Positions 1 to 5,964 of a stretch of 7,418 nucleotides of DNA are shown here, piece by piece. This DNA comes from an uncultured Marinilabiliales bacterium (GTDB lineage Bacteria > Bacteroidota > Bacteroidia > Bacteroidales > BM520). The stretch covers positions 1-7,418 of the forward strand of contig CALFIZ010000049.1 of NCBI GenBank assembly GCA_937877575.1, written 5' to 3'. Every line of letters begins with the position of its first letter. The first letter of the stretch is position 1. The position numbers and the translations under genes are program-made. Below the pieces are notes generated by a model. That model had not been told where the DNA came from. It did no database searches and saw nothing but the letters and a program-made list of their open reading frames with translations.

Positions 1-2
1 GG

Positions 3-884
3 GCACACTATGCCGCCATGGGGCACGATTTCACCTATTACATGGACCGCCGCGAAGACGAGGCCACCCTGGCCGGACGTATGCGCGAGGCCGACGTGGC
101 CGTCATCAGCAACATCAAGCTGACGTCCGCCGTGCTGGCGCAATGCCCCCGCCTGCGCTACCTCAGCGTGGCTTTCACCGGCCTCGACCACATCGACCTG
201 GCCTACTGCCAAGAGCACGGCATCGCCGTACAGAACGCCGCAGGCTACAGCACCACCGCCGTCAGCGAGCTGGCCGTGGGGCTGATGATTGACATGTTGC
301 GCGACACCACCAGGCTGGACGGCACCATACGCCATGGCGCCGGTCGGGGCACATTCCTCGGCCGCGAGCTGCACGGCAAGACCGTAGGCATTGTGGGCAC
401 CGGCGCCATCGGCACCGCCACCGCACGCCTGCTGACGGCCTTCGGAGCCACTGTGATTGCCTGGAGCCGCACCGTGCGCGACGAAGTGAAGGCTCTCGGT
501 GTGCAATATGTGGAGTTCGACGAACTGCTGCGCCGGAGCGACATCGTAAGCCTCCATGTGCCCCTCAACGACGCCACCCGCGGCCTCGTCGGCGAACGCG
601 AGCTACGGCTGATGAAACCCACAGCCCTGCTCGTCAACACCGCCCGTGGCCCCGTGTGCGACATCCGCGCCGTGGCCGAAGCCCTCAAGGCGGGCATTAT
701 AGCCGGTGCCGCGTTCGATGTCTTCGATCAAGAGCCTCCCCTGCCCCTCGGCCATCCGCTGCTGTCGGCACCAGGCTGCCTCCTCACCCCCCACATAGCC
801 TTTGCCACCGAGGAGAGCTTCGCTGCCCGCGCCGACATCGTCTTCGGCCACGTCGACGAATACCTGCGGCAAGCCGGGGTATAA
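3..884 (+). CDS. D-2-hydroxyacid dehydrogenase (NAD(P)-dependent), 5'-partial
   Basis: This protein would reduce a 2-keto acid to the D-2-hydroxy acid, or do the reverse, in the cytoplasm; the substrate cannot be told from sequence. The frame is open to the left edge (five codons before the ATG at 18), and about 20-30 N-terminal residues expected for a ~310-330 residue family member are missing, so the true start lies outside the window. Counting from the ATG at 18, the Rossmann motif GTGAIG is at 127-132, and the catalytic triad is visible as Arg210 (NTARG), Glu239 (FDQEP) and His259 (TPHIA). The second Rossmann strand ends AWSRT (148-152), with Ser-Arg where NAD-specific enzymes usually have Asp/Glu, which hints at NADPH use. 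GC content is about 68-72% in sampled lines, far above the genes from 1871 onward. Glycerate, hydroxypyruvate or phosphoglycerate dehydrogenase labels are all possible. Family call is firm, substrate unknown. Confidence 0.93.
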   Translation, partial: AHYAAMGHDFTYYMDRREDEATLAGRMREADVAVISNIKLTSAVLAQCPRLRYLSVAFTGLDHIDLAYCQEHGIAVQNAAGYSTTAVSELAVGLMIDMLRDTTRLDGTIRHGAGRGTFLGRELHGKTVGIVGTGAIGTATARLLTAFGATVIAWSRTVRDEVKALGVQYVEFDELLRRSDIVSLHVPLNDATRGLVGERELRLMKPTALLVNTARGPVCDIRAVAEALKAGIIAGAAFDVFDQEPPLPLGHPLLSAPGCLLTPHIAFATEESFAARADIVFGHVDEYLRQAGV

Positions 885-918
885 AACGACGCACGCCGAC
901 ACCTCCGGAATTCCGTCT

Positions 919-983
919 CCAAGGGTTGCAAAAACACCCGCAGAAAGGTACATTTTACGTATTTTTAGCATCCCTTGGTTTTC
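919..983 (+). terminator. Possible long-loop inverted repeat with T-rich tail
   Basis: CCAAGGG at 919-925 is perfectly complementary to CCCTTGG at 972-978, which is followed by TTTTC. The 7-bp stem would have a 46-base loop, too long for a classical intrinsic terminator, though its position 35 bases after the dehydrogenase stop fits a 3'-end element. Chance occurrence is quite possible. Confidence 0.25.
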
Positions 984-1002
984 AAATACTTACACAATAT
1001 CA

Positions 1003-1068
1003 CTTCAATCGAGCTTCAATCGGTGATTGAAGCTTTATTAGAATTTGATTGAAGAAGTATTGAAGAAA
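1003..1068. repeat. 11-base-periodic array of CTTCAATC / GATTGAAG
   Basis: An 8-base word or its reverse complement starts at exact 11-base steps: CTTCAATC at 1003 and 1014, GATTGAAG at 1025, a degraded TATTAGAA at 1036, GATTGAAG at 1047, and TATTGAAG at 1058. The first two units point one way and the rest the other, so the array is both periodic and inverted about position 1023. The step is close to one DNA helical turn. It lies in the spacer downstream of both flanking genes. Confidence 0.8.
1012..1040 (+). terminator. Hairpin with short T-rich tail, candidate terminator of the dehydrogenase
   Basis: GCTTCAATC (1013-1021) and GATTGAAGC (1025-1033) form a perfect 9-bp stem, 10 bp with A1012-T1034, closed by the loop GGT. 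On the plus strand it is followed by TTTATTA. The stem is only moderately GC-rich and the tail is broken by A residues, so this would be a weak terminator. It is built from the second and third units of the 11-base array and may be only a by-product of that array. Confidence 0.4.
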
Positions 1069-1120
1069 GGGGTGTGAACCTATTCCCCCTTAACAGGTTG
1101 GTCAAGGGACAGGGATGCCA

Positions 1121-1846
1121 TTACTTGAGAGAATGGCGCAGGATTTGCTTGTAGCCGTTGAACGACAGCGAGGTGCCGTCGGTGAAGTGGAAGGTTATGT
1201 GCGTGACGCGCATATATTTGATGCGTCCGCTGTCGTCCCAAAAGAGTTCGTCGAAGGTGTACTGCGCAGGTTGTCCGGGGCGTATAGGACCCATGCAGCG
1301 CATAGAGCGCACGGACCGGTGGAATTTGTCCTCCTGCACGCGGTCGCGGTCGTTGTAGGGGGCTACGGAGAGTTCGAGCATAGAGATGGTCTTGTCGTAG
1401 CAGTTGAAGAGGTTGAGTTCGATGCCGAACATGTAGTTGCTGCGGGCGGGCTTGATGTTCATGACGAAAATCTCGTCACGGCGCATACGTTCCTTGGCAC
1501 GTTCGACGTCGGAGCGCCGTTGCTCCTCCTGCTCAGCTATGGAGTCGGACTGCAGCTGGGTGGCGATGGAGTCGATGAGCGACGAGAGCTGCGGGTCGGC
1601 TTCGAGGATAACTGAACCGCCGTTGCCGCCGTCACCTGCCGAAATATGTTTAGTGTATTTCAGATGAAGCAAAGTCCATTTCTGCGGTACGGCACGGAGG
1701 ATGATACTTCCGCCATTACCGCCGTCACCGCCGTCCGGACCACCGGTGGCATTGTGCTTCGACCTGAAAAAATGCTTCGAACCGCTGCCACCCTTGCCTG
1801 AATGACAGAATATCTTCACATAATCTACAAAATTGGATTGTGCCAT
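1121..1846 (-). CDS. Chimeric ORF: Obg N-terminus joined to a protein of unknown family
   Basis: The 241-codon frame is uninterrupted, but its two parts do not belong together. Residues 1-~70 are the start of the GTPase Obg (described separately). Residues from ~82 to 241 show no Obg feature: there is no second half of the Obg fold, no G-domain P-loop, no Switch or NKxD motif. Instead there is a charged, Gln/Glu/Arg-rich helical stretch (about 95-122, coiled-coil-like), then a beta-rich domain containing ELNLFNCYDKTISMLEL, FDELFWDD and ITFHFTDGTSLSF near the end. I have an impression that this pattern (a 'FDxLFWDD ... FTDGTSxSFxGY' ending) recurs in uncharacterised Bacteroidetes proteins, but I cannot name the family. 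Codon use is GC-rich (about 55-60%), like the dehydrogenase side and unlike hpt-adk. The stop is at 1121-1123. The unknown part is probably the 3' end of a different gene whose start is missing. Confidence 0.75.
   Translation of the reverse strand: MAQSNFVDYVKIFCHSGKGGSGSKHFFRSKHNATGGPDGGDGGNGGSIILRAVPQKWTLLHLKYTKHISAGDGGNGGSVILEADPQLSSLIDSIATQLQSDSIAEQEEQRRSDVERAKERMRRDEIFVMNIKPARSNYMFGIELNLFNCYDKTISMLELSVAPYNDRDRVQEDKFHRSVRSMRCMGPIRPGQPAQYTFDELFWDDSGRIKYMRVTHITFHFTDGTSLSFNGYKQILRHSLK
1597..1729 (-). repeat. Imperfect direct repeat encoding GDGGNGGS(I/V)IL at the obg junction
   Basis: Two 40-base copies (1597-1636 and 1690-1729) agree at about 29 positions and share an exact 11-base core, GGTGACGGCGG on the minus strand. 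They lie 93 bases apart, so they stay in the same frame and encode GDGGNGGSIIL (residues 40-50) and GDGGNGGSVIL (residues 71-81). The first copy is the normal Gly-rich segment of Obg. The second lies where Bacteroidetes Obg would normally continue with a different sequence, and it marks the join to the unknown protein. Confidence 0.75.
1637..1846 (-). pseudogene. obg: obg 5' fragment (GTPase Obg/CgtA, first ~70 codons only)
   Basis: Obg is an essential GTPase of 50S ribosome assembly and stress signalling. The sequence begins MAQSNFVDYVKIF, then the Gly-rich GGPDGGDGGNGG and WTLLHLKYTKHISAGDG (residues 57-73), which match the start of the Obg fold in Bacteroidetes. Normal Obg is well over 300 residues; all the rest, including the GTPase domain, is absent. 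The ATG at 1846 is 24 bases after the hpt-adk stop with no Shine-Dalgarno, and adk-obg adjacency is usual in this phylum, so this fragment belongs with the operon upstream. A cell could not live on this alone, so either a full copy exists elsewhere or the join is artificial. Confidence 0.85.
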
Positions 1847-1870
1847 GTCATTATCGTATATTCAAACAAA

Positions 1871-2986
1871 CTAAATTATCTCATCCACTATCTTGCAGAT
1901 CTCCTTGTTGATGTCCTCAATGGCACCAACTCCGTAAACGTCATACAACTTGTTCTGTCTGCGGTAATACTCCACGATAGGAACTGTCTTGGTATGATAT
2001 TCATCAAGACGTTTCTTCAGAGTTTCAATGTCATCGTCGGCACGGTGGTCTTTCTCGGCTCTTTTGGAAATCCTGTCGGCAAGCACCTGCTCGTCAACCT
2101 CGATGTTAATCATTCCGACGAAAGGAACATCTTCCTTCTTCAATACGCCGTCAAGCATCTCGGCCTGATGCAATGTACGTGGGAATCCATCGAGCAGCAC
2201 GCTTTCAACGCCTGACTCCTTAGCCTTTTTCATAAAGTTGACTATAATCGACAGCACAACGTCATCAGGGACAAGCTGACCGTTGTTGATAAGACCGCTG
2301 ACTTGTTTGCCAAGTTCGGTTCCTGCTGCCATTTCACTTCTCAATGCATCTCCTGTGGAGATGTAGCCTATGTTATACTTCTGTCTGAGTATTTCTGCCT
2401 GCGTACCTTTTCCGGCACCAGGTGCGCCTGTCAATGCAAACGCTGTTAATTGTGTTTTCAATTGATATATGTTTTTATAATTACGTCCATAACCATTATA
2501 ATCGAAGCCATACCCTATTATAAAATCATTAGGTATGGATTTCCCAATGAAATCTATCTTATAGGTTCCCTTGAAAGAATCCGGCTTGAAAAGCAGAGAC
2601 GCGACTGCAACACTTGCAACGTTCATATTTTTCAACTGCTGCAGCACATATTCTATAGTCAGCCCTGTGTCGATAATGTCTTCCGTGATTATGACATCTC
2701 TTCCCGTCAAAGGGATATCAAAGCCTATCAGCTGGTTGATATGTTCAGTCGATTTGGTTCCGGAATAGCTTGAAACCTTCACAAAAGATATCTGACAGTC
2801 GAGGTCTATATTCTTCAGAAGGTCAGCGGCGAACATAAAGGCACCGTTGAGAATGCCGAGGAAAAGCGGTTTTTTCCCCTTGTATCTTTCATTGATTTCG
2901 GAAGCGACTTTCTTTACAGCCGACTGTATTTCGTCTTCATGCATATAGACATTGAATGTCTTGTCTTCTATAGTTACAGTATCCAT
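1871..2986 (-). CDS. hpt-adk: Hypoxanthine phosphoribosyltransferase-adenylate kinase fusion
   Basis: One 371-residue frame holds two complete cytoplasmic enzymes. Residues 1-~177 are a purine phosphoribosyltransferase (hypoxanthine/guanine + PRPP to IMP/GMP): the PRPP loop VIITEDIIDTGLT is at 98-110 and the usual ending IPNDFIIGYGFDYNGYGRNY at 151-170. Residues ~180-371 are adenylate kinase (ATP + AMP to 2 ADP): P-loop GAPGAGKGT 187-195, STGDALR 210-216, DGFPRT 266-271, and a short LID region without zinc cysteines followed by RADDD and KKRL. Both domains have normal length and are linked by only a few residues (about 175-180) with no stop or internal start; composition does not change across the join. 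Bacteroidetes commonly keep hpt, adk and obg side by side, so fusion by loss of the hpt stop and adk start is plausible; I recall similar fusions being annotated in the phylum but could not check. The start lies 18 bases after the preceding stop, with no Shine-Dalgarno. Confidence 0.93.
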   Translation of the reverse strand: MDTVTIEDKTFNVYMHEDEIQSAVKKVASEINERYKGKKPLFLGILNGAFMFAADLLKNIDLDCQISFVKVSSYSGTKSTEHINQLIGFDIPLTGRDVIITEDIIDTGLTIEYVLQQLKNMNVASVAVASLLFKPDSFKGTYKIDFIGKSIPNDFIIGYGFDYNGYGRNYKNIYQLKTQLTAFALTGAPGAGKGTQAEILRQKYNIGYISTGDALRSEMAAGTELGKQVSGLINNGQLVPDDVVLSIIVNFMKKAKESGVESVLLDGFPRTLHQAEMLDGVLKKEDVPFVGMINIEVDEQVLADRISKRAEKDHRADDDIETLKKRLDEYHTKTVPIVEYYRRQNKLYDVYGVGAIEDINKEICKIVDEII

Positions 2987-3004
2987 AACGGTTTTATTAA
3001 AAGT

Positions 3005-4027
3005 TTATTCGTTCATGACTGTTGTCAGCACCACATCACCGACTATTTTGAGGCTTTTGGCGTCTATGCCGCTGATGTCATCCTTCAGCGTATGCCAATT
3101 TTCATGGAACAAGCCATTCGGTGAATTGAAATCCTGATGTATTATATCGATAGTCGGTATAATTCTGCTCTGATTGATAAACACATGGTCATCGGTGACA
3201 ATACCGCCGGTCTTATTGATGAAATAATTGCCATAGCCGATGGCTGCTGCGTTTTTCCACACTTTGTCCACAACTCGTTTCGCGAAATAGTCGGAATACT
3301 GTTCGCGCAAAAAAGTCGGATTACTGTTACCCACCATATCGAGCAGAATGCCGTATGAAGCGTCATATCCCGCAACATGCGGGTTTTTTGCCCAATATTG
3401 TGATCCAAGTCCCCACAGCAATTCGGTGGAAGTGTTGGATTTGGCTTTATAATCTTCCGTAGGGCCGTAGTCTTCCATATCGAGGAATATTATATCCACT
3501 CCTGTATTCGGACGGGAAATCGACAGCTGGCGGGCTACTTCGAGCAGGACGCCCACACCGCTTGCGCCGTCATTGGCACCGTCTATCGGTGTATTGTGGT
3601 TTTCAGGATTATCATCATTGTCGGCAAAAGGGCGTGAATCCCAATGCGCACAGAGAAGAAGACGTCTTCCGGTCTCAAGGTTGAAAGAGCCTATTATGTT
3701 CTTTGCATCGAATTCCCTGCCATCAAACACACGTGACTTGAAGTTCTGGACGAAAGCCGTGTCACAGAATTTCCTAAGCTGTCCGTACAGATAGTCAGCA
3801 CAGTCATTATGGGCTTTCGACCCTGGAACACGCGGACCGAAATCAACCTGGTCCTTGACGAACTGATAAGCCATTTCCTCGTCAAAATCCTTGAAAGCCT
3901 TTACGGTCTCAGCAGTTTTTTCAGTGTGTGTCACCGGCTTTTGCGCATGTTGGGAATTATTGTTGTCACAGCCGACCATTGACATGCATATCAGAGGAAT
4001 AAGTGTCAGATACAGTGTTTTATTCAT
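3005..4027 (-). CDS. Lipoprotein glutaminyl-peptide cyclotransferase (type II, M28 family)
   Basis: The enzyme is expected to convert N-terminal Gln of exported proteins to pyroglutamate, using one zinc, at the membrane surface in the periplasm. The signal peptide ends MSMVGC, giving a lipid-anchored Cys20. Family landmarks in order: FGPRVPGS 63-70, AHWDSRP 127-133, DGANDGASG 149-157 (metal Asp153), LDMEDYG 182-188 (Glu185/Asp186), LLDMVG 228-233 (Asp230), VTDDHVFIN 277-285, and NWHTLKDD 310-317 (Trp311, His312). The DDH and WHT(L/M)xDD segments match animal glutaminyl cyclase rather than generic M28 aminopeptidases, which is why I prefer cyclase over peptidase. Similar type II cyclases are known from Porphyromonas and relatives. 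The gene overlaps the end of lptC by 8 bases (ATGAATAA), so translation is probably coupled. A plain M28 aminopeptidase remains the alternative. Confidence 0.88.
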   Translation of the reverse strand: MNKTLYLTLIPLICMSMVGCDNNNSQHAQKPVTHTEKTAETVKAFKDFDEEMAYQFVKDQVDFGPRVPGSKAHNDCADYLYGQLRKFCDTAFVQNFKSRVFDGREFDAKNIIGSFNLETGRRLLLCAHWDSRPFADNDDNPENHNTPIDGANDGASGVGVLLEVARQLSISRPNTGVDIIFLDMEDYGPTEDYKAKSNTSTELLWGLGSQYWAKNPHVAGYDASYGILLDMVGNSNPTFLREQYSDYFAKRVVDKVWKNAAAIGYGNYFINKTGGIVTDDHVFINQSRIIPTIDIIHQDFNSPNGLFHENWHTLKDDISGIDAKSLKIVGDVVLTTVMNE

Positions 4028-4607
4028 TTTCGTCTATTTTAAAATTACCCGAAGGTTGTAATATGGTCCAATGGTCGAACGTCTCATCCGCTTCCATGCC
4101 ACCGGCGCCGTAAATTGTCTGGTCTGGTGTCACTATTTTCACAGGTGTATCGGAAAAAATCATTTTCTTGTTCTGTTCCCAGCGCAGATGTTCAGTATAA
4201 AGGGTTTCACCCGACTGATGATTGGTGAGAATCACGTTACCACGCACCTCCACTATTTTTTTGTTTTCGAGATTGATACCGTAATCAGCTGTAAGTGAAG
4301 TCTTAATACTCATATCACGTTCAAAAAAATTCACTTTCATACCATTTTCAAACACCAGTTTGTCCTGATTAAAGTAGCTCTTGACATCATTGCCGATAAC
4401 AACAAAAATGATTCTGCCCTGTTCGCTGTATTTCATCTCCACGTTGTGGAACACTTCTTCAGGTATGGAATCAGTATAATGTCCATTACCGGACGCATAA
4501 TTTTTCTCGTTATCAGAACATGCTGATAACAAAACAATTACAATATTCAATAAACAACAAAAGCGCAGACAGCTGTAATACCGTCTGCGCTTGTTTGAGT
4601 ATTTCAT
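4020..4607 (-). CDS. lptC: LptC, LPS export ABC transporter periplasmic component
   Basis: LptC receives lipopolysaccharide from the LptBFG transporter in the inner membrane and passes it to the periplasmic bridge. This 195-residue version has a basic N-terminus (KRRRYY), a hydrophobic segment (19-28) and a lipobox LSAC with Cys30, so it is anchored as a lipoprotein as in other Bacteroidetes. The single beta-jellyroll domain covers about 50-192, with the recognisable block VRGNVILTN (121-129), GETLYTEHLRWEQ (133-145), IYGAGGMEA (165-173) and FDHWTILQPSGNF (177-189). It starts one base after the TPR gene's stop and overlaps the cyclase gene by 8 bases. No other usable start exists before the lipobox, so the ATG at 4607 is secure although a hairpin covers codons 6-16. 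Confidence 0.93.
   Translation of the reverse strand: MKYSNKRRRYYSCLRFCCLLNIVIVLLSACSDNEKNYASGNGHYTDSIPEEVFHNVEMKYSEQGRIIFVVIGNDVKSYFNQDKLVFENGMKVNFFERDMSIKTSLTADYGINLENKKIVEVRGNVILTNHQSGETLYTEHLRWEQNKKMIFSDTPVKIVTPDQTIYGAGGMEADETFDHWTILQPSGNFKIDENE
4550..4592 (-). terminator. Terminator-like hairpin inside the start of lptC
   Basis: On the minus strand AAGCGCAGAC (4592-4583) and GTCTGCGCTT (4570-4561) form a perfect 10-bp stem with a 12-base loop, followed directly by TTGTTGTTT. Together with the last stem bases this gives the GC-rich stem plus T-rich tail of an intrinsic terminator. It begins 17 bases after the TPR gene's stop and spans codons 6-16 of lptC. If functional it would end or attenuate transcription after the TPR gene unless ribosomes translating lptC open it. 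It may instead protect the 3' end of processed upstream mRNA. Confidence 0.55.
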
Positions 4608-4608
4608 G

Positions 4609-5946
4609 CTATTTTGCCGCTCTAATCTTAGTAGTCCTGTTAATCCAGCAGCCTACTGTATAGGTTTCACCTTCCTGCAGACTGTTGAAGAATATCTTGT
4701 CCATTGTCGGGAAGTAGCGTGAATAATCTCTGATAAGGGCATTAGCTTCACTGGCAACGGAGCTGTCAACCTGTTTAGCCTTTTCGAACATATCCACAGC
4801 CACCCAGAAAACCGCACCCGGGAGCTTCGGGTCGTTGCAGGTGTTGTTGCTCATTGCGTAGAGCTGTCCAATCAGCATGTAAGGCTCACCCTTTGAAGGG
4901 TCGAAAGAAGCGGCCTTAAGAGCATAGTTGCGTGCTTCAGGGAAATTGTTCTTCTGCTGATAGCAGTGGGCAAGAATAGTGCAAGCAGTGTATTTCTTGG
5001 CGTCATCTTCCATGTTAAGAGATTCGAGGAGATATTCGATTGCCTTGTCATAATCCTCATTCTTCAGCATAAGTTTACCAAGCATGAATGCAGACTCAGG
5101 AGAAGGGTTGAGCTTATGGTACTGGATTGAGACCTTTTCGAAGAGTTTGTCGGAAGTGCAGCCTTTCTTATCCAGCATATATGAAATCTTCTTGAGGAGG
5201 TCAATGTCCTCAGGGGTCTCATTGAATTTCTTTTCATAGATAGGGATGAGATTTTCGCAAGATGCATAAGGTTCAAAATTGGTTTCTATACCTTCACGAA
5301 GGTTGAGGTATTTATCCTTATCCTTTGTGTTGTTTTTGACGTTATATTCTATTATTTCACTGATTCTGTCATAGTTGTCGATTATTACGGACTTTTCTTC
5401 CAGACCTTCCTGATACAGCTGTATTGATGTTTTGAAAAGAGCGTCAAGGACTGCATCGGACGAGCTGTTTTTCTCAAGCGCAACTGATTCATCAAGAATG
5501 TCGTATATGTTCTTCAACTCTTTAGGTCTGTATTTCATATAATCAAGTCCCTTTCTGCCGAGGACATAGCCTTTTTTACCCATATACATCGCACGTTTGT
5601 CGTATATCTGCATAATGGTATCGATATATGCTTCCGCCTCCTCTGCTGTTGCGGCATTCTTGGCATAGTTTGCCATGATTGTGACACCATCAACGTATGT
5701 GTTCAAAGAAGCCTTCGGACCATTATCATAAACCCATTTCCAATAATGGTAATACTGGTCGAAACCTCCTGCCGGAAACTTGCTGTCCTTCCACTGTTTG
5801 AAAGCCTCTCTGTAAAGAGACAGGTTAGTAACGCAGGCAATACTGTCATTACCGTATTTAGGTAAAGCCTTGATACTGTCATTAACTTGTCCCATTGAAA
5901 TAAATGGAACCAAAGCTAAAATCGATATTAAAAGTTTTCTTTTCAT
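4609..5946 (-). CDS. Exported tetratricopeptide-repeat protein of unknown function
   Basis: The 445-residue protein has a signal peptide with predicted signal-peptidase-I cleavage after ISMG (residue 19), leaving Gln20 at the N-terminus, so it should be periplasmic or attached to the outer membrane. The first ~270 residues are helical and include a distinctive YYHYWKWVYDNGPKASLNTY segment (65-84). The C-terminal part has clear TPR units at about 284-313 (FMLGKLMLKNEDYDKAIEYL), 319-351 (CTILAHCYQQKNNFPEARNYALKAASFDP) and 354-393 (PYMLIGQLYA ... MFEKAKQVD). TPRs serve protein-protein contacts. As I recall, a protein of this type commonly sits between an outer-membrane protein gene and lptC in Bacteroidales, which suggests a role in envelope assembly, but the exact function is unknown. 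The start is preceded by AT-rich sequence without Shine-Dalgarno and lies 18 bases after the previous stop. Confidence 0.85.
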   Translation of the reverse strand: MKRKLLISILALVPFISMGQVNDSIKALPKYGNDSIACVTNLSLYREAFKQWKDSKFPAGGFDQYYHYWKWVYDNGPKASLNTYVDGVTIMANYAKNAATAEEAEAYIDTIMQIYDKRAMYMGKKGYVLGRKGLDYMKYRPKELKNIYDILDESVALEKNSSSDAVLDALFKTSIQLYQEGLEEKSVIIDNYDRISEIIEYNVKNNTKDKDKYLNLREGIETNFEPYASCENLIPIYEKKFNETPEDIDLLKKISYMLDKKGCTSDKLFEKVSIQYHKLNPSPESAFMLGKLMLKNEDYDKAIEYLLESLNMEDDAKKYTACTILAHCYQQKNNFPEARNYALKAASFDPSKGEPYMLIGQLYAMSNNTCNDPKLPGAVFWVAVDMFEKAKQVDSSVASEANALIRDYSRYFPTMDKIFFNSLQEGETYTVGCWINRTTKIRAAK

Positions 5947-5964
5947 TTTGATTATATTGGATTA

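Larger units (their letters stand above)
885..1120. other. Intergenic spacer between convergent genes
   Basis: No credible gene is present in these 236 bases. Composition falls abruptly from the very GC-rich dehydrogenase to AT-rich DNA at about 915-1065. The spacer holds a long-range inverted repeat (919-978), an 11-base-periodic array (1003-1068) and a hairpin (1012-1034). It separates two convergent genes, so it should contain their 3' ends and terminators rather than promoters. A 10-base palindrome containing an EcoRI site lies at 906-915. Confidence 0.7.

Noticed and set aside
245..697. 150-codon minus-strand open frame under the dehydrogenase
   Set aside because: It is Arg/Ser/Pro-rich with no recognisable fold and lies wholly within a strongly supported gene; long antisense frames are expected in GC-rich DNA.
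1003..1068. CRISPR-like array
   Set aside because: Units are only 8 bases with 3-base gaps and mixed orientation; there are no spacers of CRISPR length and no cas genes.
1115..1615. 166-codon plus-strand open frame opposite the unknown domain
   Set aside because: Its Val/Gly/Glu-rich composition is that of an antisense shadow, whereas the minus strand continues in frame with a clear Obg start and has patterned strands.
1802..2215. 137-codon plus-strand frame across the obg start and adk end
   Set aside because: It is antisense to two identified genes and has no family features.
2440..2470. Possible artificial join between hpt and adk
   Set aside because: Both domains are complete, the frame is preserved, there is no composition change, and these genes are normally neighbours, unlike at the two suspect junctions.
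3142..3408. 88-codon minus-strand frame inside the cyclase gene
   Set aside because: It overlaps conserved active-site codons of the cyclase in another frame and shows no independent features.
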